Shown: positions 41,080 to 49,733 of the stretch, in pieces
Layout of the letters: every line of letters begins with the position of its first letter
How positions within the stretch are numbered: the first letter of the stretch is position 1
Source: Phycisphaeraceae bacterium
GTDB lineage: Bacteria; Planctomycetota; Phycisphaerae; Phycisphaerales; UBA1924
Reading direction: 5' to 3'
DNA length: 64,000 nucleotides
NCBI GenBank assembly: GCA_019454185.1
Contig: CP075368.1
Location: 2,149,649 to 2,213,648 of the forward strand
Program-made: the position numbers and the translations under genes
Notes under the pieces: model-generated
Seen by the model: the letters and a program-made list of their open reading frames with translations, nothing else
What the model was told of the DNA's origin: nothing
Databases searched by the model: none

Positions 41080-43125
41080 TCAGACGCGACGGCGTCTTGC
41101 CAGACCGACGATGGAGCCGAGTGCGAGTGCCATAGTGCCTGGGGTCGGGACGTAGCGGACGTTGTCGATATAGGCGTTACCGAAGCTGCCAAAGGCGGAG
41201 GAGGCAACGAAGCGGAGGTCCTGGAAGTCGCCGCCAAGTGCCGCGAAATGGTCTGCACCGAGGTTGAGGGTGATTCTCTGATAGCGTTCGACATTGTCAC
41301 CGGTCACCGGTGTGATCGAGACGCCGAGGCCGGCGAGGTCGAGGAGGTTCATGCCTGCGAGTTCAACCCAGACGGAGCCGGAGAAGTCGTAATCGAAGCC
41401 GATGTCAAAGGAGAGGGAGAGGCCGTTGCTCGGAGTGACCATCTCCTGGGACATCGCAGCGCGGCCGAGGAGAGCAACGGTGGGCGAGAGAGTCATTGCC
41501 CAGCGATTGGGGCCGATGGGACGGAAGGCCGGGTCGGTGACGTCGGATGAGCCGCCGATACCGGAGGAATCGAACCAACCGTTGTCGAGAAGAGACAGGC
41601 GGTCGCCTTTGAAGTCCCCGTTGAATGAACGGACCTCTGTCGGCGCGGCCCATGAGTTCCATGCAAGACCGTACTGGCTGGCGAAGAACCCGTCGTCGGG
41701 CCTGGCTTGCGCCCACGCGCGGATGTAGTGCTGCTTTGCGTTCTGGACCTTGTAGAGAAGGTGCTCGGCGGTGCTGTCGTTCGAGTCGCTCTTCTGCCTG
41801 ATCGTTCCGACGCTTCCGAGTTCGGAGACGCCGAGGTCGAAATTATTGAGGGCGTTGTAGACCCACTTGTCGGGGCTTTCGTCCGTCGTGCCGCCGCCGG
41901 GGCGGGTGTTAACACTTCGGTTCCATGTGAGCGTCGAGGTGAGGTAAGACCCTTTGCGAAGGGGTTTCTCGGTGAGGTAATCGCTGGAGTTGCCGACACC
42001 GGTGGCACCGAGCATAAACCCGGTATCCCACCCAACCAGCGGAACGCTGGCACCTACGAGGGTGTCACCAACATAGGTTGGCGCGTACCGGCCAGTGTCG
42101 TACTGGAGGTAGGCCTGCATGGCATCGAGTTGACCGGTGCCGGTCTGGTTACTCATGGAGAAGGCACCCCTGCCGAGGTTGGGGTTACGGTCCCAGCGGA
42201 CGCCACCGAGGTCTTCGACGCTCTTGTTGGTGGAGTTCATGACGACAGATCGCATCACGAGCGGGTTTGTCGAGAACCCCTTGCTCAAGCCATGCTCCTG
42301 AAGGAGTGCGACGGTCCCAGCGACCATCGGCGTCGCGTAGCTTGTGCCAGAGCTCTCGCGAAACGTGGTGTTGCTTGTGGCGGCTGCACCGAGGATGCGC
42401 CCGCCGGGCGCGACGAGATCGGGCTTCACGCGAGCGTTCGGCGCTGCGCGGCTTGAGAAATCCACCAGTCGCTGATACCCGCTCGCTCGGCTGGTCGCCC
42501 CGACTGTCAACGAGTTGTATGCGTATCCGGGATTCGTGATGGTCCCGAAGCCGCCGCCCGCCGTGCCCACCTCGTCGCCCTCATTACCAGCTGCCGTCAC
42601 GTAGAGCACATCGTGCCTGAAGGTCATGAGATCGGCAACTCGTGTGATGCCCTCACGCATCGCGACGGGCTCGAACCAGTCTCGGCCCCAACTCACGTTC
42701 ACAAGGTTGACGCCCCGCGCGAGGTGCCAGTCGGCGGAATCCTTGAAGCGTTGCGTCTGTGTGGCGGCGTTGTTCGAGCGGGACGTCCAGCCCGAGTAGA
42801 GTTTCGCGCCGGGAGCGACACCGCGGAAGTCGCCGCCTGCTTCGGTCTTCTTTCCGACAAGGATCGAGCCGGTGTGGGTGCCGTGATCAGTGACGGTGCC
42901 AAATGCGCGAACCGCGGCGACCTGTCCTTCCAAAGCGACATGCGTCTGAAGTGGCACGCCGGATTCGGTCTGGCCGATCCTGATGCCGTTGCCCGTGAGT
43001 CCGGTGTTCGTTCGGACCTCGTCCATACGGATCTTCTTGTACCAGGGAAGATCGCCAGCGAGTGCGGGCAGGGCAAGCCCGGACGACGCGGCAAGAAACA
43101 GGGTTGTGGTCAGGGTGATCTTCAT
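41080..43125 (-). CDS. Secreted subtilisin-family (S8) protease with PEP-CTERM-type signal
   Basis: A 681-residue protease with a signal peptide (about 1-23). The S8 motifs are H81-G-T-H and G-T-S-Y-A-T-P-M-V-A-G (catalytic Ser), plus A-A-G-N-E-G for the oxyanion hole. At the position of the catalytic Asp (usual D-T/S-G) the sequence reads I-G-Q-T-E-S-G, so Glu54 appears to replace Asp. A beta-sandwich follows (about 520-655), then the sorting signal P-T-P-G-T-M-A-L-A-L-G-S and R-R-R-R-V. A strong AAGGAG precedes the ATG (43123-43125). Confidence 0.9.
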   Translation of the reverse strand: MKITLTTTLFLAASSGLALPALAGDLPWYKKIRMDEVRTNTGLTGNGIRIGQTESGVPLQTHVALEGQVAAVRAFGTVTDHGTHTGSILVGKKTEAGGDFRGVAPGAKLYSGWTSRSNNAATQTQRFKDSADWHLARGVNLVNVSWGRDWFEPVAMREGITRVADLMTFRHDVLYVTAAGNEGDEVGTAGGGFGTITNPGYAYNSLTVGATSRASGYQRLVDFSSRAAPNARVKPDLVAPGGRILGAAATSNTTFRESSGTSYATPMVAGTVALLQEHGLSKGFSTNPLVMRSVVMNSTNKSVEDLGGVRWDRNPNLGRGAFSMSNQTGTGQLDAMQAYLQYDTGRYAPTYVGDTLVGASVPLVGWDTGFMLGATGVGNSSDYLTEKPLRKGSYLTSTLTWNRSVNTRPGGGTTDESPDKWVYNALNNFDLGVSELGSVGTIRQKSDSNDSTAEHLLYKVQNAKQHYIRAWAQARPDDGFFASQYGLAWNSWAAPTEVRSFNGDFKGDRLSLLDNGWFDSSGIGGSSDVTDPAFRPIGPNRWAMTLSPTVALLGRAAMSQEMVTPSNGLSLSFDIGFDYDFSGSVWVELAGMNLLDLAGLGVSITPVTGDNVERYQRITLNLGADHFAALGGDFQDLRFVASSAFGSFGNAYIDNVRYVPTPGTMALALGSIVGLARRRRV

Positions 43126-43242
43126 CGGTCGGCTCCTTTTGAGTGTGGTTCGTGCTGGCGAGCTGGCCGCTCGCCATCCGAGACCCACAGCGGAGTCCGA
43201 AGCCGCGACGGGCGTTCAAAATCAAAAAAAATGTCATACCCC

Positions 43243-43316
43243 GACAGTTGCCGGCTCGAGTTCCTTCCCTGAATCACACCCGGTTGGAGGAAGCATCGGA
43301 GTTGGACAGTTGCCGG
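43243..43316. repeat. 12-bp direct repeat GACAGTTGCCGG (two copies)
   Basis: GACAGTTGCCGG occurs at 43243-43254 and again at 43305-43316, 62 bp apart, in the region between the subtilase and a small membrane-protein gene. An A-rich run (43221-43230) lies next to the first copy. Exact 12-mers this close are unlikely to be chance and could be regulator sites for either divergent gene. Confidence 0.5.
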
Positions 43317-43425
43317 TGGCACAGGGAGCGGTGGCCAACGCCACGGAGTCAGATCCGCTTTGGTGTCCAAGTCGCTTGTGGGTATGCTGCCACCAGCGGA
43401 GCAATCTGCCTGCGGGAGGTTTCAC

Positions 43426-43665
43426 ATGGCCATCGACCCGATGATGTATAGGAAGTACAGCGGCAAGTCCGGCGACCCGTATGCCAATTTCGGCGCGGCC
43501 CTCGCTCAGAACGACGCTCAGACAAGCAGACGAGAGCAACAACGCCACGCGAACCGGTCTATGCGCACGTCGCGTTCTGAGCGGTTCCAGGCCGTGCTCT
43601 TCGGCTTGGGGATCGTGGTCCTGCTCTTCGGCGGCGTGATCCTGTTATGGGCGATCTTCGGCTGA
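43426..43665 (+). CDS. Small single-pass membrane protein
   Basis: A 79-residue protein preceded by GGGAGG (spacing about 6). Residues 1-52 are polar, with Q-R-H-A-N-R-S-M-R and R-S-E-R-F. Residues about 55-78 are one strongly hydrophobic helix (V-L-F-G-L-G-I-V-V-L-L-F-G-G-V-I-L-L). The N-terminus should be cytoplasmic. The function is unknown. Confidence 0.7.
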   Translation: MAIDPMMYRKYSGKSGDPYANFGAALAQNDAQTSRREQQRHANRSMRTSRSERFQAVLFGLGIVVLLFGGVILLWAIFG

Positions 43666-43737
43666 TGTCCTCGTTGGCCGCACACCCTCGTGGCCATTCC
43701 TGTTGCCTTTCGCGAAGAACCTGACGCCCACATCACG

Positions 43738-45066
43738 TCAGGGCACCACGAAAGCGCCCCACGCTTCGGGCTCAGCGACCGCCTGCTCGGGTGCGATGGC
43801 TTCGTCCGCCGGCATGTCGGCTCGACGGCGATGCACCGCCGCCTGGATGCTGTCATCAGCGTCCGGCCGGACGATCGGCGTGTCTGAGCCGAACCAGAGA
43901 AGTTCGCCGGGCCTGCACCCGGCGTCGATGAGCTCACGGAGGGGAAAGACCCTCGAGAGCCGGTGCGGCAGAAGGCGGCGCAGGGCCTCGATGTCGGCGA
44001 GCAGGTGGCAGGGCTGGACGCTGGCAACGACGCCGAGTTTGGCGAAGCGGGGGACGTCGGCCTCGTCGATCAATTCGGCGTGCTCGATGCGGAGGGGAGT
44101 GGCGGAGAGATGAAGAGAGGGAGTGACGGAGGGAGGACCCGTAGGGGTAGATTGGCCCAGTTCGGCGGCATCGAGACAGGCGCGGACCGCGCCGTCGCCG
44201 ATGGCGTGTGCCGCGAGGTGGAGGCCATGGTCAGTACAGGTGCGGATCGCCCCGGCGATCTGCTCGACGCTCATCAAGGGCGTGCCGCGTGGGTGCGAGG
44301 GGATGGGATCGGCGAAGGGTTCCAGCATCCACGCGGTGCGGCTGTTGATGGTGCCGTCGGTGAAGACCTTGCCTCCGGCGAGGCGCACCTCGGCGGATTC
44401 CCACGCGGCACGGGTGGATGCGATGCGTTCGAGGTCTTCGACGAGTGGGTAGAGGTGGACGGCGCAGGGGAGACCGTCCGAGCCGGCCTCGCGCCGGAGT
44501 TCGGCGAGAATGGGGCCGAGCCAGTCGTGACTCAGCATGTCGTGGGCCTCGATGAAGCCCTTGGCGGCAAGGTCTAGCAGCGCGAGGAGCACGTGGGCCT
44601 TGCGTTGCTCGTGCGTGGGCTCTGGGACTTTCGACCAGACCAGGCGTGTCGCGGCTTCGAGCATGAGGCCTGTCGGCTCTCCGGTGGCGTCGCGCTCGAT
44701 GACGCCTCCCTCGGGGTCGGGCGTAGCGCGGACCACCCCGGCGATGGCTAGCGCCCGGCTGTTTGCGCAGAGGGCGTGATGGTCGAAGCACCAGATGACA
44801 AGGGGAAGATCGGGGCATGCCTGATCGAGTTCGGGGCGTGTGGGCCAGCGATGCTCGGGCCAGGATTCGGGCCGGGCGCTGCGAGCGAGGAGCCAGCCGC
44901 GGGGAGAGAGGCGTTGGTCTCTCGCGCTGCGGATGGTGTCGAGGCACTCGCCGAGCGAGCGGCAGTGATCGAGGTTGACCATCGCGGCGGCTTGTCCGTG
45001 CGCGTGGAGATGGCAGTGGGCCTCGCGGAGGCGCGGGGGATGTGAATCACTCAGAGGTGCGGCCAT
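43738..45066 (-). CDS. Amidohydrolase family 3 (YtcJ-like) protein
   Basis: A 442-residue metal-dependent hydrolase of the TIM-barrel amidohydrolase superfamily. Metal-ligand motifs are E-A-H-C-H-L-H-A-H-G near residues 15-24, A-A-H-A-I-G-D (about 285-291), R-I-E-H-A-E (about 326-331) and F-G-S-D-T-P-I-V near the end. The substrate is unknown; YtcJ-like enzymes hydrolyse N-substituted amides. A stretch with P-S-V-T-P-S-L-H-L-S-A-T-P (about 305-324) is encoded by a degenerate CTCCGTCA repeat (44095-44154) not expected in the family. ATG 45064-45066 follows the upstream gene by 15 bp. Confidence 0.85.
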   Translation of the reverse strand: MAAPLSDSHPPRLREAHCHLHAHGQAAAMVNLDHCRSLGECLDTIRSARDQRLSPRGWLLARSARPESWPEHRWPTRPELDQACPDLPLVIWCFDHHALCANSRALAIAGVVRATPDPEGGVIERDATGEPTGLMLEAATRLVWSKVPEPTHEQRKAHVLLALLDLAAKGFIEAHDMLSHDWLGPILAELRREAGSDGLPCAVHLYPLVEDLERIASTRAAWESAEVRLAGGKVFTDGTINSRTAWMLEPFADPIPSHPRGTPLMSVEQIAGAIRTCTDHGLHLAAHAIGDGAVRACLDAAELGQSTPTGPPSVTPSLHLSATPLRIEHAELIDEADVPRFAKLGVVASVQPCHLLADIEALRRLLPHRLSRVFPLRELIDAGCRPGELLWFGSDTPIVRPDADDSIQAAVHRRRADMPADEAIAPEQAVAEPEAWGAFVVP

Positions 45067-45080
45067 CGCGATCTTCCCGT

Positions 45081-45731
45081 TCAGACCTGGGTTTGTTCCG
45101 GATCGAAGGGAAGAAGGACGCTCGCGAACCGCCGGAGCTCTTCGGCGGAAGAGGCACATCGTTCGAAGGTAAAGCGAGCGACGCCGAGGGGACCACGGAG
45201 ATCGACACCCTCTGGATCGACGGCGATGACAACGGGATTCTCGCCGGGCCGGAGCCCGAGGGAGAGGCCGAGGTATGAGACGGCCTTGCCGAGCGCGGGG
45301 CGATCGGCGTTCATGGCGCGTCGGAGGGAGGCGGACTCGGAGGCGAAGGGGTCTCTCAGGTCGATATCCGGACCATCGACGACGCGCGAGCCGAGGCGAG
45401 CGCCGTCGATCTTGAGGCGGAAGAGGCGGATGGGATCGGGCGCGCCGTGAGCCGCACGGTATCTGTCGGAGTCTGTGTCGCCTGCGGGCGCGGAGAGTGC
45501 TGGGAGGATGAGGACCTGGAGGGCGTCGTTGGACTCTTCGGGGATGAAGAGGGTCGCGCTTTCGAGCTCGGTCTCGGGATCGGCGAGTGGCGCGATGAGC
45601 GAGCCCCCGATGGGATCGATGGCGGTCGGACAGGGACGGGGGCCATCGGCAGTGAGGAGCACGCCGGACCTATGGGCACGGAGCATGGAGACGACGTGGG
45701 TCGAGGCGGGGTTCGGGGGTATGGGTGGCAC
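45081..45731 (-). CDS. Conserved hypothetical protein (possible flavin-binding split-barrel)
   Basis: A 216-residue soluble protein. The opening S-T-H-V-V-S-M-L-R-A-H-R-S-G-V-L-L-T and a later D-R-Y-R-A-A-H-G-A-P-D-P-I-R-L-F-R-L-K-I recall pyridoxamine-5'-phosphate-oxidase/HugZ-like FMN-binding split barrels, but no flavin motif is certain. It is 15 bp upstream of the amidohydrolase on the same strand, so probably one transcript. Confidence 0.6.
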   Translation of the reverse strand: MPPIPPNPASTHVVSMLRAHRSGVLLTADGPRPCPTAIDPIGGSLIAPLADPETELESATLFIPEESNDALQVLILPALSAPAGDTDSDRYRAAHGAPDPIRLFRLKIDGARLGSRVVDGPDIDLRDPFASESASLRRAMNADRPALGKAVSYLGLSLGLRPGENPVVIAVDPEGVDLRGPLGVARFTFERCASSAEELRRFASVLLPFDPEQTQV

Positions 45732-45790
45732 GCCCCGATTGTGCCATGAATGGGCGGTTTCGGGAAGGGGGCGGGGCGTTTCTGGGGGTG

Positions 45791-45825
45791 AAAAAAGAGG
45801 GAAGGCCGGGTTTCCCCGGCCTTCC
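45791..45825 (-). terminator. Strong intrinsic terminator (minus strand)
   Basis: GGAAGGCCGGG (45800-45810) pairs with CCCGGCCTTCC (45815-45825) around TTTC: 11 pairs. On the minus strand it is followed by CTCTTTTTT. It is the second of two terminators between the lysine-rich microprotein gene and the flavin-like gene. Confidence 0.9.
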
Positions 45826-45878
45826 TATCAGCGGCGCTCCGATGAGGTCGGACCAACACGATCCGACACGATTGAGAG

Positions 45879-45909
45879 AAAAACGGTTGCGGCCCGAGTC
45901 CTTCGGGCC
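45879..45909 (-). terminator. Intrinsic terminator of the lysine-rich microprotein gene
   Basis: GGCCCGA (45891-45897) pairs with TCGGGCC (45903-45909) around GTCCT. On the minus strand the stem leads, after GCAACCG, to TTTTT (45879-45883). It begins 19 bp after the microprotein stop. Confidence 0.8.
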
Positions 45910-45927
45910 TAGTTCAGAGGGTTCGGA

Positions 45928-46005
45928 TTACTTCTTCGCGGCCTTCTTCTTGGCCTTCTTCTTGGTGGTCTTCTTCGCTGCCTTCTTTGCTTTCTTCTTT
46001 GCCAT
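45928..46005 (-). CDS. 25-residue lysine/alanine microprotein
   Basis: The frame M-A-K-K-K-A-K-K-A-A-K-K-T-T-K-K-K-A-K-K (20 of 25 residues shown) continues K-A-A-K-K and ends. Sixteen residues are Lys. A GAGGAGATC site lies 8-12 bases before the ATG (46003-46005), and two terminators follow, so it has its own expression signals. It resembles the H1-like tails on the DUF1801, DinB-like and BolA-like proteins of this window, but without any attached domain. A nucleic-acid-condensing peptide is the simplest inference. The size is far below usual annotation limits. Confidence 0.65.
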   Translation of the reverse strand: MAKKKAKKAAKKTTKKKAKKKAAKK

Positions 46006-46423
46006 GATGCGATCTCCTCGGTTCTTTTCCGATGACCGAAAGATGTTGCGCGCTTCGGAGCGCCGCGCGCTTGACGAACCGTTCGAACTCTGTATCGGAC
46101 ACACCGGCCGCCGTCCTTGAGCGTGTGATGTGTCCGACTCTCCAGAGCACCCGAACGCCCCGTCGCGTTCGATCTCGACGACGACACGCACACGCGCGTC
46201 CCCCGTCGATGCGCACATACTCACAGAGTGATGGGTGTGTTGTCAAGTCGATCGTCCGATTGTGGAGATCGTGGCGCGAGTTCTCCACCGAGGCGAGGTC
46301 TCGGTGATCGTCGCGATCGATCGAAAGGCGCGTGAACTGAATCGATCGGCGGCGCGTCGAGAGATGGCGGAGCGTCGGCGCGGCCGGCGCACGCTAGACT
46401 CAGGAACCCCGAAGGAGAAACGT
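46006..46423. other. Intergenic region with stem-loop, no gene
   Basis: 418 bp separate the microprotein from the divergent M16-like gene. A 9-bp inverted repeat, TCGGACACA (46095-46103) and TGTGTCCGA (46129-46137), 25 nt apart, falls in the likely 5' leader of the microprotein (minus strand). The rest is GC-rich with no open frame I trust. The plus-strand frame stays open from 46235 but lacks family similarity before the GTG at 46424. Confidence 0.5.
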
Positions 46424-47668
46424 GTGACACGCATCGCGACTCGAACACTCACGTGCGGCATGACGGTGGTCATCGAGCCGATGGCCGGGGTGAGGTCGTG
46501 CGCGCTGACGTGGCTACTGCCTGCGGGCGCGGCGCACGATCCGGAGGATCGGCTGGGTCTCTCGGCGCTGTGGGCGGAGCTGCTGATGCGCGGGGCTGGG
46601 GGCCTTGATTCGCGCGCTCATGCGGACGCGTGCGACGCGATCGGGATGTCCCGCTCGGCGGAGTGTGGGCCGCTTTTTCTGCGTATTTCGGCCACAATGC
46701 TGGGGGATCGGCTCCTCGACGGGCTTCCGCTTCTGGCGGACATGGTGCGTCGTCCCCGGTTTGATCCGGACTCTCTGGAGCCGGCACGTGAGCTGGCGTT
46801 GATGGGGATCGAGGCGTTGAAGGACGAGCCCCAGGAGCGCTGCTCGCTGCTGGCCAGGACACGCCACCATCCCGCGCCGCTCAACCGGAGCGTGCTCGGG
46901 ACTGTCGAGGGTCTGGGGGCGATCACGCAATCGGATGTCGTTGATGGGTGGGCAACGCGAGCGGTCCCCGAGGGGTCGTTGCTCGGGATCGCGGGCGCGG
47001 TTGATGTCGATCGAACGGTCGATGCCCTCGAGCGACTGACGAGCGGCTGGCGTGGATCTCGCCAGGAGCCCGCGCTCGGCCCGACGCCGGCGCGGGTGTA
47101 CCACCATGAGCAGGATGACACCGCTTCGCAGGTCCAGATCCTTCTGATGACGGAAGGACCGGCCGATCCGGACAGCAACTCACTGCTGGAGCGCATCGCG
47201 GCGAGCGTTCTCTCGGGCGGGATGTCGGGTCGGTTGTTCACCGAGGTGCGAGAGAAGCGGGGCTTGTGTTACTCGGTCTCGGCGTCGTATGCCGCGGACA
47301 AGCGGTACGGGACCCTGGTCGCGTATGTCGGAACGACTCCGGAGCGGGCGCAGGAGTCTCTGGATGTGCTGAGCGCGGAGCTGGGGCGGATCCGGAGCGC
47401 AGAGGGGCGTGTCAGCGAAGACGAGTTCCGGCGTGCGATCGTGGGGATGAAGTCCGGGGTGGTGTTCTCGGGCGAGTCGACGGGAGCACGTGCGGCGGCG
47501 ATCGCGTCGGACTACTACCGGCGCGGACACGCCCGATCCCTGGGCGAGATCGCGGCGGAGATCGACCGGGTGACGCTGGATGATGTGAATGGGTATCTGG
47601 CTGCACGTCAGAACGGGGCATTCACGATCCAGACCCTTGGACCGAAAGCACTTACGCCGCCCTCATGA
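46424..47668 (+). CDS. M16-family peptidase-like protein lacking the zinc motif
   Basis: A 414-residue protein of the M16 (pitrilysin/PqqL/MPP) fold. The order is an N-terminal domain (T-L-T-C-G-M-T-V-V-I-E, A-L-T-W-L-L-P-A-G-A), then the second domain with L-S-G-G-M-S-G-R-L-F-T-E-V-R-E-K-R-G-L-C-Y (about 266-286), the usual R/Y-containing helper motif. Where active enzymes have H-x-x-E-H, this one reads L-S-A-L-W-A-E-L-L-M-R, so the metal site is absent and it should be a non-catalytic partner. GAAGGAG seven bases before the GTG supports this start. No active M16 partner gene is adjacent. Confidence 0.88.
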   Translation: MTRIATRTLTCGMTVVIEPMAGVRSCALTWLLPAGAAHDPEDRLGLSALWAELLMRGAGGLDSRAHADACDAIGMSRSAECGPLFLRISATMLGDRLLDGLPLLADMVRRPRFDPDSLEPARELALMGIEALKDEPQERCSLLARTRHHPAPLNRSVLGTVEGLGAITQSDVVDGWATRAVPEGSLLGIAGAVDVDRTVDALERLTSGWRGSRQEPALGPTPARVYHHEQDDTASQVQILLMTEGPADPDSNSLLERIAASVLSGGMSGRLFTEVREKRGLCYSVSASYAADKRYGTLVAYVGTTPERAQESLDVLSAELGRIRSAEGRVSEDEFRRAIVGMKSGVVFSGESTGARAAAIASDYYRRGHARSLGEIAAEIDRVTLDDVNGYLAARQNGAFTIQTLGPKALTPPS

Positions 47669-47792
47669 GTGCCCGGGCGGGGTGTGCCCGGAGCTGGGGC
47701 ATGTGTGGTGCGCGTCTCTCTATATAAAGGTGTGTGAGCGGAGCTAGCGGGGCGCTTCCTGCGGCTTCTGTTCCCGATAGACTCTGCCCCCC

Positions 47793-49643
47793 ATGTCCAC
47801 GCTTCACGAAGCCAGCACCGGCGAGAAAGTCCCGATCGGAGCCCGAGCGGCCCGGTTCATCGGTCAGTACGGGGTGATGATCGCGCTGTTCCTGCTGCTC
47901 GGAGCGTTCCTGCTCTACCCGATCGCGTTGACGGTGCGGGGGGGGCTCGCTCCCGATCTTCGGTCTCAGGACGGGTGGACGCTGAGGCATGTGGTCGCGG
48001 TCTTTGAGGACTCGAACGAGCGTCGGGCGCTCTTCAACTCCCTGAAGATCGCTCTGGGCACGACGACGCTGGCGTGCTGCATCGCGCTGCCGCTGGCGAT
48101 TCTGTCGGCGCGGTATCGGTTTCCGTTGAAGGGTGTGTTCAACGCGACGGTGCTTGTGCCCATGATCATGCCGCCTTTCGTGGGGGCGATCGGCGTGAAG
48201 GCGATGCTCGGTCGCCAGGGCGCGTTGAACGCGCTGCTGGGGACTGAGTTCGACTTTCTGGGTGACGGAAAGATGATCGGGATCATGGTGGTGCAGGCGT
48301 TGTACCTGTTCCCGATCATCTATCTGAACGCGACGGCGGCACTTGCGAACCTCGATCCCGCGCTGGATGAGGCGGCGGAGAATCTCGGGGCGGGGCCGTG
48401 GCGTCGGCTCTTCCGCATTGTGCTGCCGCTGGTGCGTCCGGGGATCTTCGCGGGCGCGACGATCGTGCTGATCTGGTCGTTCACCGAGCTCGGCACCCCG
48501 CTGATGTTCGACTTTGACCGTGTCACGCCCGTCCGTATTTTCTACGGGCTGAAGGAAGTGGAGAACGCGTCGCCTCGTCCTTACGCCCTGACGCTGGTGT
48601 TGCTGACGGCGGCGGTGCTGATGTACACCGTGGGGAAGATCCTGTTCGGGGGGAAGGCCCACGCGATGTACGCGAAGGCGTCGCGGGCGTCGGCGGAGAA
48701 GCCCCTCACGGGCGTTCGCGGGTATCTGGCGGCGGGTGCCTTTGCGTTCGTGTCGCTGGTGGCGGTGCTTCCGCATCTCGGGGTGATTCTGACCTCGATC
48801 ACGCTTCCGGGGCAGTGGTATCGGACGGTGCTCCCGACTGCTCTGACGGGTGACAACTACGTGAACGCGTTGACGTACGACACGGCGTCGAGCGGGATCA
48901 CGAACAGTCTGATGCTGGCGACGCTGGCGATGGGCCTGAACCTGGTGATCGGGGTGTTCGTGGCGTACGTGATCGTCCGGACACGGGCCAAGGGGCGCGG
49001 GGTGCTGGATGCGCTCTGCATGATGCCGATCGCGGTGCCGGGGCTGGTGATGGCGTTCGGGTATGTGGCGATGACGCTGCGCTGGCCGTTCGACGGGCGC
49101 CTGCCCGAGGGGCTCGAGCGAGTGCTCTCGGTTGTGCTGCCGGAGCGTTGGGTGGTCTCGATCTCGCACGCCCCTTTGGACGGCACGTGGTTTGATCTCG
49201 CGGTGCTGGGGACCGATCCGAACCCGTTCCCGTTGCTTGTGATCGCGTATGCGGTGCGGCGACTGCCTTATGTCGTGCGTTCGACGGTCGCGGGGCTGCA
49301 GCAGACGTCGGGAGAGTTGGAGGAGGCGGCGGTGAACCTGGGGGCGAGCCGCACGACGGCGGTCCGGAAGGTGATCCTGCCTCTGATCATGGCGAACCTG
49401 ATCGCAGGGGGGATTCTGGTCTTCTCGTTCTCGATGCTCGAGGTGTCGGACTCGCTGATTCTGGCGCAGCAGCAGAAGCACTATCCATTTACGAAGGCGA
49501 TCGTGGCGTTCACGGAGCGTCTTGGCGATGGCCCGTATGTGGCCAGCGCGATGGGTGTGTGGGGGATGGCGCTGCTGACGACGACGCTGCTCGCGGCGTC
49601 GATGCTGCTGGGCAAGAAGCTGGGCGCGATTTTCAGGGCGTGA
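47793..49643 (+). CDS. Fused double-domain iron(III)-type ABC transporter permease
   Basis: A 616-residue permease with two BPD_transp_1 domains in one chain, as in FbpB/SfuB/AfuB. The ATPase-contacting EAA loops are E-A-A-E-N-L-G-A-G-P (about residues 193-202) and E-A-A-V-N-L-G-A-S-R (about 510-519). About 12 hydrophobic segments are visible. It would form the channel for ferric iron or a similar solute. The ATPase and periplasmic binding protein are not in the window. A TATATAAA sequence at 47721 could be the -10 element of its promoter, 65 bp before the ATG. Confidence 0.9.
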   Translation: MSTLHEASTGEKVPIGARAARFIGQYGVMIALFLLLGAFLLYPIALTVRGGLAPDLRSQDGWTLRHVVAVFEDSNERRALFNSLKIALGTTTLACCIALPLAILSARYRFPLKGVFNATVLVPMIMPPFVGAIGVKAMLGRQGALNALLGTEFDFLGDGKMIGIMVVQALYLFPIIYLNATAALANLDPALDEAAENLGAGPWRRLFRIVLPLVRPGIFAGATIVLIWSFTELGTPLMFDFDRVTPVRIFYGLKEVENASPRPYALTLVLLTAAVLMYTVGKILFGGKAHAMYAKASRASAEKPLTGVRGYLAAGAFAFVSLVAVLPHLGVILTSITLPGQWYRTVLPTALTGDNYVNALTYDTASSGITNSLMLATLAMGLNLVIGVFVAYVIVRTRAKGRGVLDALCMMPIAVPGLVMAFGYVAMTLRWPFDGRLPEGLERVLSVVLPERWVVSISHAPLDGTWFDLAVLGTDPNPFPLLVIAYAVRRLPYVVRSTVAGLQQTSGELEEAAVNLGASRTTAVRKVILPLIMANLIAGGILVFSFSMLEVSDSLILAQQQKHYPFTKAIVAFTERLGDGPYVASAMGVWGMALLTTTLLAASMLLGKKLGAIFRA

Positions 49644-49733
49644 TGCGGCGGGCCTTCGCTCGGTTCGCTCGCCTATCTTCTCATAGATGTCGGGTATCTT
49701 GCGGCATCTCGGATGCCCTGCCAGGAGCGAGCC

